Shown here: positions 42,273-51,627 of the stretch, in pieces
Position numbering within the stretch: position 1 is the first letter of the stretch
Layout: the number at the start of each line of letters is the position of its first letter
From: JBLEFH01 sp047345645
GTDB taxonomy: Bacteria > Pseudomonadota > Alphaproteobacteria > Rhodobacterales > Rhodobacteraceae
Assembly (NCBI GenBank): GCA_047345645.1
Contig: JBLEFH010000009.1
DNA: 64,000 bases
Reading direction: 5' to 3' (one strand)
Notes under the pieces: model-generated
What the model was told of the DNA's origin: nothing
What the model saw: the letters and a program-made list of their open reading frames with translations, nothing else
The model's database searches: none
Program-made: the position numbers and the translations under genes

Positions 42273-45071
42273 GTGAGCGACACGCCCGAGCAAAACGACA
42301 ATCCGACCGAGACCGAAAATTCGCTGCCGCCCCATGGTCCGGGCGAGGCTGGCGATGCGCCGCCGCCCCCGCCGAGCGGGCCGGAGATCACCGTCGAAGA
42401 GGAGATGAAATCCTCCTATCTCGACTATGCGATGAGCGTGATCGTCTCCCGCGCGATCCCCGATCTGCGCGACGGTTTGAAGCCCGTTCACCGCCGCATC
42501 CTCTACGCGATGCACGAGACCGGCAACACCCATGACAAGGCCTACCGCAAATCGGCGCGGCCCGTGGGCGATGTGATGGGCAAATACCACCCCCATGGCG
42601 ACTCGGCGATTTATGACGCGCTGGTGCGGATGGCGCAGGATTTCTCCATGTCGCTGCCGCTCCTCGACGGTCAGGGCAATTTCGGCTCCATGGATGGCGA
42701 CGGTGCGGCGGCGATGCGCTACACCGAAGTGCGGATGGACAAGCCCGCCGGTGCGCTGCTGGCGGATATCGAATCCGACACTGTTGATTTTCAGGACAAT
42801 TACGACGGCAAGGACCGCGAGCCGACGGTGCTTCCGGCGCGCTTCCCCAATATGCTCGTCAATGGTGCGGGCGGGATCGCGGTCGGGATGGCGACGAACA
42901 TTCCGCCACATAACCTTGGCGAAGTGGTCGATGGCACGCTGGCCCTCATCGAGAACCCGGATCTGACCAGCGAAGATCTGATGGAGTATATCCCCGCCCC
43001 GGATTTCCCGACGGGCGGCGTGATCCTTGGCCGCTCCGGCGCGCGCAAGGCCTATCTCGAAGGGCGCGGCTCCGTGGTGATCCGGGCGAAAACCGATGTG
43101 GAGGAAATCCGCGCGGGCCGTCAGGCGATTGTCGTCAGCGAGATCCCCTATCAGGTCAACAAGGCGACCATGATCGAGCGTATTGCCGAAATGGCCCGCG
43201 ACAAGCGCATCGAAGGCATCGCCCATGTGCAGGACGAGTCGGACCGGTTCGGCGTGCGCGTGGTGATCGAGCTGAAGCGCGACGCGACCCCCGATGTGGT
43301 GCTGAACCAGCTTTACCGCTTCACCCCGATGCAGACCTCGTTCGGCTGCAACATGCTGGCGCTGAATGGCGGGCGGCCCGAGCAATTGACGCTCCGGGGC
43401 TTTCTCACCGCCTTTGTTGCCTTCCGCGAAGAGGTGGTGGCCCGCCGCACGGCGTTCCTGCTGAACAAGGCGCGCGACCGCAGCCACATCCTCTGCGGCC
43501 TCGCCGTGGCGGTCTCGAATGTTGATGAGGTCGTGCAAACCATCCGCGCCTCCGCCGACGCCGCCGAAGCGCGCGAGAAGCTGATGACCCGCGCCTGGCC
43601 CGCCGAAGAGATCGCGCCCTTTATCCGCCTCATCGACGATCCGACCCATCCGATCAACGATGACGGCACCTATAACCTCTCGGAAACGCAGGCCCGCGCC
43701 ATTCTTGAGCTGCGCCTCCAGCGCCTCACCCAGCTTGGGGTGAAAGAGGTGACGGACGAGCTCGAAGAGCTGGCAGGCAAGATCAAGGAATATCTCGCCA
43801 TCCTGTCGTCGCGTGAGCGGATCATGGAGATTATCTCCAATGAACTCAAAGAGGTGCGCGAGGAATTCGCCGTGCCGCGCCGCTCCGAGATCGTCGATTA
43901 TGCGGGCGATATGGAGGACGAGGACCTCATCGAGCCTGCCGAAATGGTCGTGACCATCACCCAAGGCGGCTACATCAAACGCACCCCGCTCGAAGACTAC
44001 CGCGCGCAGAAACGCGGCGGCAAAGGCCTCGGCGGGATGGCGATGAAGGACGATGATGTGGTGACGACGCTCTTTGTCGCCAACACCCACACGCCGCTCC
44101 TGTTCTTCACCACCGACGGGATGGTCTATAAGCTGAAAACATGGCGTTTGCCGGTCGGCGGGCGCAATGCGCGCGGCAAGGCGATCGTGAACATCCTGCC
44201 GATCGATCAGGGCGTCTCCATCGCCGCGATCATGCCGGTGGACCGCCCCGAAGAGGATTGGAACGACCTGCATATCATGTTCGCCACCTCGCGCGGCACG
44301 GTGCGCAAAAACGCGCTGTCGGACTTCACCAATGTCATGCGCAACGGCAAGATCGCGATGAAGCTTGAGGACGATATGAGCCTCATCAACGCCCGCATCT
44401 GCTCGCCCGAGGATGACGTGATGCTGGTCACCGCCAAAGGCAAGGCGATCCGTTTCTCGACCGAGGAAATCCGCCTCTTCCAGGGCCGCAGCTCCACCGG
44501 TGTGCGCGGGATCAAGCTTGGCAAGGAGGACGGCGTCGTCTCCATGTCGATCATCCGCCATTTCGATGCGACGAGCGAGGAACGGCAGGCCTATCTCAAG
44601 ATGCGCCGCGCCGTCGAAGGCAGCAGCGAGGAAAGCGAGAGCGACGAGGATGCGGTCGCCGATATTGCGCTCAGCCAGGAACGCTACGCCGAAATGTCCG
44701 CCGCGGAGGATCTGATCCTGACCCTCGCCAATGGCGGCACCGGCAAGCTGTCCTCCTCCCACGACTACCCCGTGCGCGGGCGCGGCGGCCAGGGCGTGCA
44801 GGCGATGGACAAGGCCATGCGCGGCGGCGATCTCGTCGCCTCCTTCCCGGTCAGCCTCGACGATCAGGTGATGCTCGTCACCGATGCCGGCCAGTCGATC
44901 CGCGTGCCCGTCGCCGGCATCTCCTTCCGCTCCCGCGGCGCCGGCGGCGTGAAAGTGTTCAACACCGGCAAAGACGAACACGTTGTCTCCGTCGCCTGGA
45001 TCGCCGATCCCGGTGATGAGGACGGCGAGGCCGAGGGGATCGAAACGTCGGACGCGCCCAGCGAAGAATAA
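42273..45071 (+). CDS. gyrA: DNA gyrase subunit A
   Basis: A 932-residue type IIA topoisomerase subunit that, with GyrB, introduces negative supercoils. The breakage-reunion domain carries YLDYAMSVIVSRAIPDLRDG, the quinolone region HPHGDSAIYDALVRMAQDF (unmutated Ser and Asp positions), and AAMRYTEVRM with the active Tyr. The GyrA box is QKRGGKG. A Pro-rich N-terminal extension of about 38 residues and an acidic insert in the C-terminal domain (SSEESESDED) lengthen it over the E. coli protein. The start codon is GTG with GAGG upstream. Confidence 0.98.
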   Translation: MSDTPEQNDNPTETENSLPPHGPGEAGDAPPPPPSGPEITVEEEMKSSYLDYAMSVIVSRAIPDLRDGLKPVHRRILYAMHETGNTHDKAYRKSARPVGDVMGKYHPHGDSAIYDALVRMAQDFSMSLPLLDGQGNFGSMDGDGAAAMRYTEVRMDKPAGALLADIESDTVDFQDNYDGKDREPTVLPARFPNMLVNGAGGIAVGMATNIPPHNLGEVVDGTLALIENPDLTSEDLMEYIPAPDFPTGGVILGRSGARKAYLEGRGSVVIRAKTDVEEIRAGRQAIVVSEIPYQVNKATMIERIAEMARDKRIEGIAHVQDESDRFGVRVVIELKRDATPDVVLNQLYRFTPMQTSFGCNMLALNGGRPEQLTLRGFLTAFVAFREEVVARRTAFLLNKARDRSHILCGLAVAVSNVDEVVQTIRASADAAEAREKLMTRAWPAEEIAPFIRLIDDPTHPINDDGTYNLSETQARAILELRLQRLTQLGVKEVTDELEELAGKIKEYLAILSSRERIMEIISNELKEVREEFAVPRRSEIVDYAGDMEDEDLIEPAEMVVTITQGGYIKRTPLEDYRAQKRGGKGLGGMAMKDDDVVTTLFVANTHTPLLFFTTDGMVYKLKTWRLPVGGRNARGKAIVNILPIDQGVSIAAIMPVDRPEEDWNDLHIMFATSRGTVRKNALSDFTNVMRNGKIAMKLEDDMSLINARICSPEDDVMLVTAKGKAIRFSTEEIRLFQGRSSTGVRGIKLGKEDGVVSMSIIRHFDATSEERQAYLKMRRAVEGSSEESESDEDAVADIALSQERYAEMSAAEDLILTLANGGTGKLSSSHDYPVRGRGGQGVQAMDKAMRGGDLVASFPVSLDDQVMLVTDAGQSIRVPVAGISFRSRGAGGVKVFNTGKDEHVVSVAWIADPGDEDGEAEGIETSDAPSEE

Positions 45072-45098
45072 AAAAACCGCCCTCCGGGGCGGTTTTTT
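45071..45098. terminator. Bidirectional terminator between gyrA and sulfotransferase genes
   Basis: AAAAAACCGCCC and GGGCGGTTTTTT form a 12-bp stem with tetraloop TCCG, directly after the gyrA stop and three bases before the stop of the convergent gene. A strong rho-independent terminator in both directions. Confidence 0.95.
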
Positions 45099-45101
45099 AT
45101 T

Positions 45102-46007
45102 TTATAGGCGAATATAGCCGGGACAGTTCTTTTCGATCCAACGAAGATCGTCCTGATATTGCTGCGTGAGCGCAGCATGTTGCGCCTCCGAGAACGGGGC
45201 GAACTTCGCGCTCGTCTCGCTTGCAGGGGATTGCTCAAAAACCGCATTCACATAGTCGCGCCAACCCTCTTGATAAGCGGGGTCGTGAAAAGCCACCTCG
45301 ACCTCTCTGACAGCGTCGCGAGATGGCGCCTTCGTCCGCTTTGGCGCGGCAAGCGCTGGAATCTCGATCGTATCGCGCGAGATGTTCAGAAAGGCGGCAA
45401 TAATTGCGCCCGGATCTCGGCTGTAATCTTCGATACGCCAGACACGCAAAGGCGTATTAGCGATGACCTTCGAAATCCGCTCAATCACCGGTCGCCAACT
45501 CAACGGGTGCTCTTCCATTTCATCACAAAATTTTTGAAATTCTTCGGGAGCGATATCGTGGTAGCGAAGCGACTCCGCATAGCAGCCCGCGATGACGTCC
45601 GCGAAGTTGCGAATAGACAGCGCGAACGACAGCTCTGCGTCGCGGCGCAGGCTTGCAAGCGCACCGACTGTGCGTTCCAGCTTTGGCCAAGGGCGATGCG
45701 CGATCGCGGACTCGCAAAAACCGATGATATTCTCGTCGGACACCACCATATGCGGCGCACCCGTTCCCAGCGGCGCGAGAACCGCGTTGACTTGCCGCGC
45801 CATCAGAGGGCCGCGAATATAGGTGCGAAAATTCTTGCGACGGAGCATTTCCTGTATCGCTCCGCGCGCATGGAGTCGCGGCAAATAGTCAATCTCCATC
45901 CGTTCAAGCTGCGGACGAATCGCCTCGAGTGTATCCTGAAAATGCGTCGTTGCTGTCTTGTGCGCGCCGATATGGATCGTCCAGCTCCGAATTTTTTGAT
46001 TGCTCAA
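45102..46007 (-). CDS. Sulfotransferase domain protein
   Basis: A 301-residue soluble protein. IHIGAHKTATTHFQDTL at residues 11-27 is the PAPS-binding P-loop of sulfotransferases, and LSIRNFADVIAGCYAES resembles the 3'-phosphate-binding block. It lies next to and divergent from a GT2 glycosyltransferase, so sulfation of a surface glycan is plausible but not shown. GC is somewhat lower than in the gyrA gene. Confidence 0.82.
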   Translation of the reverse strand: MSNQKIRSWTIHIGAHKTATTHFQDTLEAIRPQLERMEIDYLPRLHARGAIQEMLRRKNFRTYIRGPLMARQVNAVLAPLGTGAPHMVVSDENIIGFCESAIAHRPWPKLERTVGALASLRRDAELSFALSIRNFADVIAGCYAESLRYHDIAPEEFQKFCDEMEEHPLSWRPVIERISKVIANTPLRVWRIEDYSRDPGAIIAAFLNISRDTIEIPALAAPKRTKAPSRDAVREVEVAFHDPAYQEGWRDYVNAVFEQSPASETSAKFAPFSEAQHAALTQQYQDDLRWIEKNCPGYIRL

Positions 46008-46091
46008 TGCTACCTCCGCATTTTCCTTTGCGTATTAACACTGTAGACAGGATTCGGTGACAGAAAAGACCGAACACAGAGCAGCTATATC

Positions 46092-47147
46092 ATGTCAGAA
46101 ACCTTCAAATCGCCCCGGATCACCGTGCTCATGCCTGTGCATAATGGTGAGGCCTATCTGGAAGAGGCGATGCGTTCAATGATGACGCAAACTTTCGAGG
46201 ATTTTGAAATTCTGGTGGTCGATGATGCCTCCAGCGACAACACGCCAAATATGCTGCAACAGTTTCAAAAAGAGGATTCGCGAATCCGTGTTCTGCGAAG
46301 CGAAGACAACCTCAGGATCACCCGCGCTCTGAACTACGGGCTTGACCATGCGCGTGGCGAATACATTGCACGGATGGATGCAGACGATATTTCGGACCCG
46401 GAGCGGCTGGCGGTGCAGATCGCATTCATGGACGCCAATCCAGACGTATATCTCTGCGGCACGAGTGTGACGACCATTGATGAGCATGGTGAAAAGATCC
46501 GCGCCAGCACAAGAACACGAGATGATGTGCAATGCGCATGGCTCCAACCTTTTCAATGCGCGCTGATCCACCCGACCTTTTTCTTCCGGCGCATCGCACA
46601 TGACGGGACGGAATTGCGGTATAACCCCGAATTTCCGATGTCGCAGGACCATGACTTCGTCAATCGCGCGCTCAAACTTGGCAAAGTCGTCTCGCTTCCG
46701 GACAATCTCGTCAAATATCGCAGTCACCCGGCCGCAACCTCACGCGCGAAATTGCACGCTCAGCGGGAAGTGTCGTTGAAAATTTGCAAATCCTTTCAAC
46801 GTGATGTCTTTCCAGACGACGTCTATGAGGAGCTCGAACCTTATCGGCAAGCGCAGTTTCTTTTCCAACCCGTCCCCGCAGTCGACATTATGAGCGGCTT
46901 GATGGCGATGGCCGAATACACAAGCAAGCAACACCCGGAATATCGGCGCTGGATCTGGCGCCAGACCTCCTATCTCGCATTGCTCGCTCTGCGCGCCGCC
47001 GGAAATGATAAGAAAAACCTGCTAAAAGCCTATGCACGTGAAGGTCGGGCGTTTGTGTGGCCACTCTTCATGCGCAGGCTTGAGATTGCGAAAATCGTCC
47101 CGACGCATTCCAATCTCGATCACAAAAACAGAGGGAAGGCCAGCTAG
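46092..47147 (+). CDS. Glycosyltransferase family 2
   Basis: A 351-residue GT-A glycosyltransferase. ITVLMPVHNGEAYLEEAMRS is the nucleotide-sugar start, LVVDDASSDNT holds the first acidic pair, and YIARMDADDIS is the DxD metal site (about residue 96-99). The C-terminal ~100 residues are helical and basic. It probably acts on surface polysaccharide, together with the divergent sulfotransferase. No membrane segment. Confidence 0.92.
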   Translation: MSETFKSPRITVLMPVHNGEAYLEEAMRSMMTQTFEDFEILVVDDASSDNTPNMLQQFQKEDSRIRVLRSEDNLRITRALNYGLDHARGEYIARMDADDISDPERLAVQIAFMDANPDVYLCGTSVTTIDEHGEKIRASTRTRDDVQCAWLQPFQCALIHPTFFFRRIAHDGTELRYNPEFPMSQDHDFVNRALKLGKVVSLPDNLVKYRSHPAATSRAKLHAQREVSLKICKSFQRDVFPDDVYEELEPYRQAQFLFQPVPAVDIMSGLMAMAEYTSKQHPEYRRWIWRQTSYLALLALRAAGNDKKNLLKAYAREGRAFVWPLFMRRLEIAKIVPTHSNLDHKNRGKAS

Positions 47148-47156
47148 GCCCGCTCC

Positions 47157-47597
47157 TCAAAACGCCCCGCTCGCCAGCATGTCCAGCCGGGGTTTGTGCC
47201 GTGCGTGATACATGTAGCGGGCCCAGTAGACGCAGGGGAGCGTCAGGAGGCCCGCGCCGATGTCGATGCTGTCGGTGAGGCGGCTGCCGCCGGGGATCTC
47301 GTCTACCGTCATCAGATGTTGCCAACGTTTCACGCCCGCGCCCCATTCGAGGGTGCGCATGATGCGCGGGCTGTCGCTGCGTTCCAGCACTTCGATATGG
47401 TAATCCTGTTTCGGCAACACGCCGAGCAGGGAGATTTTCAGATCGATTTTCTGCCCGGTGGTGAGTCGCCCCTCGGGAAACCCCTCGAAATGGACAACGC
47501 CACGCATCGAGCGGGCCAGCGCGCCATAATCCGTAACCATGCGCCACAACCGATCGGGCGGAACTGTGTAGTCATGTGCTACCGTAACGTTACGCAA
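47157..47597 (-). CDS. SRPBCC family protein
   Basis: A 146-residue protein with the START/Bet v1-like layout of SRPBCC proteins: VAHDYTVPPDRLWRMVTDY at the start, then alternating strands and a C-terminal helix (YMYHARHKPRLDML). It would bind a hydrophobic ligand in its cavity. The only in-frame start before the conserved part is TTG at 47597, with AAGG eight bases upstream. Confidence 0.8.
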   Translation of the reverse strand: MRNVTVAHDYTVPPDRLWRMVTDYGALARSMRGVVHFEGFPEGRLTTGQKIDLKISLLGVLPKQDYHIEVLERSDSPRIMRTLEWGAGVKRWQHLMTVDEIPGGSRLTDSIDIGAGLLTLPCVYWARYMYHARHKPRLDMLASGAF

Positions 47598-47690
47598 AGT
47601 GCTAACCTTAATAAGTGTTCATGATTTTTAACGATGTTACACAGGCCCCGCCCGATCGAAAGCAAAATAACCCGTTCATTATTCACCATT

Positions 47691-48086
47691 ATGCCCAATC
47701 GACTCGCCCTCACCACCTATCTTGCGCGCGACTATGACGAAGCCATCGCGTGGTTCCGCCGCGCCCTGGGATTCGTTCTGCTGGAAGACACCGATCAGGG
47801 GGGGGGGAAACGTTGGGTGCGCATGGCCCCGACCCGCACTGCGGACACGGCTTTTCTGATCGCGCGCGCGGCGACAGACGAGCAAAAAGCCTTTATCGGC
47901 AAGGCTGCGGGCGGGCGCGTCGCCTATTTTCTCGATGTGCAGGATTTTAACGCGATGCACCGGCGGATGCAGGCCGCGGGTGTCACCTTCGAGGAGGAGC
48001 CACGCAGCGAGGATTATGGCCGCGTGGCTGTGTTTCAGGATCTTTACGGCAATCGCTGGGATCTCTTGGAATTCACCAACACCTGA
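47691..48086 (+). CDS. VOC family (glyoxalase-fold) protein
   Basis: A 131-residue protein of the vicinal oxygen chelate fold. DYDEAIAWFRRALGFVLLED and RVAVFQDLYGNRWDLLEF are the two family blocks; the latter carries the usual Glu metal ligand region. Substrate unknown. The start is the ATG at 47691 (MPNRLALTTYL); no strong ribosome-binding site. Confidence 0.85.
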   Translation: MPNRLALTTYLARDYDEAIAWFRRALGFVLLEDTDQGGGKRWVRMAPTRTADTAFLIARAATDEQKAFIGKAAGGRVAYFLDVQDFNAMHRRMQAAGVTFEEEPRSEDYGRVAVFQDLYGNRWDLLEFTNT

Positions 48087-48101
48087 GACCGCCGCCAGAT
48101 C

Positions 48102-48578
48102 TTACTGGCTCTCCGCCTCGGCGCCGTCATCAGCGTTTTCGCCATCCGACATTGCATGGTCGCCCTCTTCCATGTCGCCATGGTCCATGCCGTCCATCTC
48201 GCTCATATCGTGATCCATCTCGCCCTTCTCGGCTTCAAAGGCGGCCATATCGGCCTCGTAATCCGGATCGTTTTCGGCCAGCCAGCTTTCCATCATCTCG
48301 ATCTCGGCTTCCTGCGCTTCGATCACATCTTCGGCCAGCGCGCGAACCTCGGGATCATCCCCGTTTTCAAGCACATAACGCGCCATATCAACCGCGCCGA
48401 CATGGTGGGGAATCATCCCGCGCATGAAGTCGATATCGGGATCACCCGTCAGCGGCACATCCATGGCGCTGTGCATGTCGCTGGTCATCTCTTCCATGGC
48501 GTTCTGGCTGCCTGACTCTTGCGCAAAAGCGGTCCCGGCAAGGGCGACAATCGCGGTGGTGACGAGGGGCTTGAACAT
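48102..48578 (-). CDS. DUF305 (CopM-like) exported protein
   Basis: A 158-residue exported protein with a signal peptide (residues 1-19). DIDFMRGMIPHHVGAVDMARYVLENG is the DUF305 core, with Met/His pairs that bind copper in CopM. The C-terminal third is a Met/Asp/His/Glu-rich tail (DHDMSEMDGMDHGDM), which may add metal sites. A role in periplasmic copper handling is inferred from the family. Confidence 0.88.
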   Translation of the reverse strand: MFKPLVTTAIVALAGTAFAQESGSQNAMEEMTSDMHSAMDVPLTGDPDIDFMRGMIPHHVGAVDMARYVLENGDDPEVRALAEDVIEAQEAEIEMMESWLAENDPDYEADMAAFEAEKGEMDHDMSEMDGMDHGDMEEGDHAMSDGENADDGAEAESQ

Positions 48579-48715
48579 AGCTTTATCCTTTATAAAGACA
48601 TTTGCCGCGCCACGCTGCCATGTCTGTCGGCGGAGCGAAAATAAAACCTATGTGACGCACGCCGCCGGCCGTCCGGCCCCTTCCCTTCGCCCCGCAATCG
48701 CTTTACATCCGCGCC

Positions 48716-50062
48716 ATGACCAAACCGATCCATATCATCGGCGGGGGCCTCGCGGGCTCCGAAGCCGCCTGGCAAATCGCCGAAGCGGGCCTGCCCGTGG
48801 TGCTGCATGAAATGCGCCCCGAAAAGCCGACCTTTGCCCATCAGACCGGCGATTTTGCCGAACTGGTCTGCTCCAATTCCTTCCGCTCGGACGACAATGA
48901 GCAGAACGCGGTTGGCCTTCTGCATTGGGAGATGCGGGCGGCGAATGGCCTCATCATGGCGATGGCGGATCAGCACACGCTGCCTGCGGGCGGCGCTTTG
49001 GCGGTGGATCGGCATGGCTTCTCCGCAGCGGTGACAGCGCGCTTGAAGAATCATCCGCAAGTTACTGTAGAATATGGCGAAATCTCGGGTCTTCCGCCTG
49101 AGGACTGGGGCCAGACGATCATCGCGACCGGGCCGCAAACCTCGGAGTCGCTTGCCCATGCGATATTGGACGCGACGGGCAAGGACGGGCTGGCGTTCTT
49201 CGATGCCATTGCGCCGATTGTTTACCATGACAGCATCAATATGGACCGCGCCTGGTTCCAGTCCCGCTATGACAAGGGCGAGACGGAGGCGGAGCAGAAG
49301 GCCTACCTCAACTGCCCGATGGACAAGGCGCAATATGAGGCCTTCATCGACGCGCTGCTGGAATCCGAAAAGACCGAGTTCAAGGATTGGGAGAAGGACA
49401 CGCCCTATTTCGACGGCTGCCTGCCCATCGAGGTGATGGCATCGCGCGGGCGCGATACGCTGCGCTTTGGGCCGATGAAGCCGGTGGGCCTCACCAACCC
49501 GCATGACCCGACGAACAAGCCCTATGCGGTGGTGCAACTGCGCCGGGACAACGCTTTAGGAACCCTCTTCAACATCGTGGGATTCCAGACGAAAATGAAA
49601 TATGGCGCGCAGACGGATGTGCTGCGGATGATCCCCGGCCTTGAGGACGCGCGCTTTGCCCGGCTCGGCGGGATTCACCGCAATATTTTCATCAACTCGC
49701 CGGAACTTCTGGACGATCAGCTGCGCCTCAAAGCCGCGCCGCATCTGCGTTTTGCGGGTCAGGTCACGGGGGTGGAGGGCTATGTGGAGAGCGCCGCAAT
49801 GGGGCTGCTTGCGGGCCGTCTCGCCGCCGCCGAAGCGCTTGGCAAAACCGCGGGCGCGCCGCCGAACACCACCGCCATGGGCGCGCTCATCACCCATATC
49901 ACCGGCGGCGCGGATGCGAAAACCTTCCAGCCGATGAACGTGAATTTCGGACTCTTCCCGCCCGTGGATGCACGCGGCGGGCGGAAGGGCCGCAAGACCC
50001 GTTACAAAGCCTATACCGACCGGGCGAAGGCGGATTTCACGGACTGGCTCGCGGGCGTCTGA
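48716..50062 (+). CDS. trmFO: tRNA (uracil-5-)-methyltransferase, folate/FAD-dependent
   Basis: A 448-residue flavoenzyme that methylates U54 of tRNA using methylenetetrahydrofolate. IIGGGLAGSEAAWQIAEAG binds FAD; ELVCSNSFRSD carries the nucleophile Cys52; AADQHTLPAGGALAVDR-like sequence follows. The end has the typical GALITHITGG and MNVNFGLFPP. Length matches the family. This replaces the SAM-dependent TrmA in many Alphaproteobacteria and Firmicutes. Confidence 0.97.
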   Translation: MTKPIHIIGGGLAGSEAAWQIAEAGLPVVLHEMRPEKPTFAHQTGDFAELVCSNSFRSDDNEQNAVGLLHWEMRAANGLIMAMADQHTLPAGGALAVDRHGFSAAVTARLKNHPQVTVEYGEISGLPPEDWGQTIIATGPQTSESLAHAILDATGKDGLAFFDAIAPIVYHDSINMDRAWFQSRYDKGETEAEQKAYLNCPMDKAQYEAFIDALLESEKTEFKDWEKDTPYFDGCLPIEVMASRGRDTLRFGPMKPVGLTNPHDPTNKPYAVVQLRRDNALGTLFNIVGFQTKMKYGAQTDVLRMIPGLEDARFARLGGIHRNIFINSPELLDDQLRLKAAPHLRFAGQVTGVEGYVESAAMGLLAGRLAAAEALGKTAGAPPNTTAMGALITHITGGADAKTFQPMNVNFGLFPPVDARGGRKGRKTRYKAYTDRAKADFTDWLAGV

Positions 50063-50101
50063 CCCGCGCGGGCGGCTTTTGACACGCCCCACAGGACCGT
50101 T

Positions 50102-50740
50102 ATGATGGTCCTTATGAACAACCCACTCTCCACCGCCCTCGGATTTCTCAACCGGTATTTCGCGCAGGACCCTGACGACAGCCTGCCCCTCACCGAAGAA
50201 TGGGGCCCGAGTTACGACGCGGATCTGATCGAATACGGCTATCAGAGCCATTACCGCACGGCCAAGGCGCTGTCGCAATTTGCCGAAGACAAGGCGCTGC
50301 CGCTGCTCGACCTCGGTTGCGGCACCGGGCTTTCTGCCGAAGCGCTGACCGAGGCCGGGTTTACCACGATTGACGGGGTGGACCGCTCGGAGACCATGCT
50401 CGCCGAAGCCCGCAAGAAGCCTTTTTTTCGCAACCTCATCCAAACCGATTTCACCAGCGATTTTAACATCGACGGGCAATGGGACTATGTGACCGCGATT
50501 GGCGTCATCACCCCCCATCACGCGCCGCCCGCAACGATTGTGCGGACCATGGAGCTGGTCAAACCCGGCGGGCTTTTTGCCTTTACGCAGAATGACTTGA
50601 CCATGAAGCATCATGCCTATCTCGCCCAGATCAACAATCTGATCGATGGCGGGCGGGCCGAGCTTCTCTTCCGCGAACATGGGCCGCATCTGACCGGGCT
50701 GGATATGGGCGCGGATGTTTATGTGATGCGCAAGCGGTGA
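50102..50740 (+). CDS. Class I SAM-dependent methyltransferase
   Basis: A 212-residue methyltransferase. LLDLGCGTGLSAEAL (about residues 62-76) is motif I that binds SAM, VDRSETMLAEAR is motif II and DYVTAIGVITPHHAPP motif IV. The substrate is unknown; similar proteins are annotated as tetratricopeptide-associated or generic methyltransferases. Its stop overlaps the GTG start of gluQ by four bases (GTGA), so the two are coupled. Confidence 0.88.
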   Translation: MMVLMNNPLSTALGFLNRYFAQDPDDSLPLTEEWGPSYDADLIEYGYQSHYRTAKALSQFAEDKALPLLDLGCGTGLSAEALTEAGFTTIDGVDRSETMLAEARKKPFFRNLIQTDFTSDFNIDGQWDYVTAIGVITPHHAPPATIVRTMELVKPGGLFAFTQNDLTMKHHAYLAQINNLIDGGRAELLFREHGPHLTGLDMGADVYVMRKR

Positions 50741-51627
50741 CCGTCGAGCGCTTCGCGCCCTCGCCGACCGGGCCGCTGCATCTCGGCCACGCCTTCTCCG
50801 CCCTCACCGCCTATGACGCCGCGAGGTCCGCAGGCGGGCGGTTTCTCCTGCGCATCGAGGACATCGACCAAGGCCGCGCGCGGGCGGAATGGGAAGCGCT
50901 GATTTACGAGGATCTGGCCTGGCTCGGGATCACGTGGGAGACGCCGGTGATGCGGCAATCGGAGCGGCTGGATGTGTATCACGAGACGCTAAAGTCCCTT
51001 TGGGATCGGGCGCTTATTTACCCTTGTTCATGTAACCGCAAGGACATTGCTACCGCCCTCTCCGCCCCGCAGGAGGGCGCGCCCATGGGGCCAGACGGGC
51101 CGGTCTATCCCGGCACCTGTCGCGACAAACCGCGCCCTAAAGCGATGCCGGGCGGCATGGCCCTCCGCCTCGATATGCGCAAGGCGGCGGAGGCGGTCGG
51201 GCCGGTCGCGTTCACGGAAATCGGCGAGATCCATGGCACCCCGGAGGGCACGCGTCACGAGATCACGCCCGCGCATCTTATTGAAAATATTGGCGATGTG
51301 GTGTTGGGGCGCAAGGATATGGGCACGAGCTATCACCTCTCGGTCGTGCTGGACGACGCGGCGCAGGACGTCACCCATGTCACGCGCGGCGCCGATCTTT
51401 TCGAGGCCACCGCGATCCATGTGCTGCTGCAAAAATTGCTCGGCCTCCCCACCCCGATCTATCGCCACCACCGGCTGATCCGCGACGAAAACGGCAAACG
51501 CCTCGCCAAACGCGACGATGCGCGGGCGATCCGGCTTTACCGCGAGGACGGGGTATCGCCCTCGGAAATCCGGTCGATCATCGGGCAGGACGGCGCGGGC
51601 GGGCGCGCCTTCAGCGCCGCCACATAG
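50737..51627 (+). CDS. gluQ: Glutamyl-Q tRNA(Asp) synthetase
   Basis: A 296-residue truncated glutamyl-tRNA synthetase that attaches glutamate to queuosine-34 of tRNA-Asp. RFAPSPTGPLHLGHAFSAL has the HIGH-like motif, CSC...C is the zinc site (YPCSCNRKD and GTCRDKP), and NGKRLAKRD replaces KMSKS. The anticodon-binding domain of full GluRS is absent, as expected. GTG start. The last 91 bases overlap the convergent regulator gene. Confidence 0.94.
   Translation: MTVERFAPSPTGPLHLGHAFSALTAYDAARSAGGRFLLRIEDIDQGRARAEWEALIYEDLAWLGITWETPVMRQSERLDVYHETLKSLWDRALIYPCSCNRKDIATALSAPQEGAPMGPDGPVYPGTCRDKPRPKAMPGGMALRLDMRKAAEAVGPVAFTEIGEIHGTPEGTRHEITPAHLIENIGDVVLGRKDMGTSYHLSVVLDDAAQDVTHVTRGADLFEATAIHVLLQKLLGLPTPIYRHHRLIRDENGKRLAKRDDARAIRLYREDGVSPSEIRSIIGQDGAGGRAFSAAT

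Noticed and set aside
42129..44981. A 950-codon minus-strand frame opposite gyrA
   Set aside because: gyrA is certain, and the antisense product has a composition of chance frames (His/Arg/Gly/Ala) without any domain.
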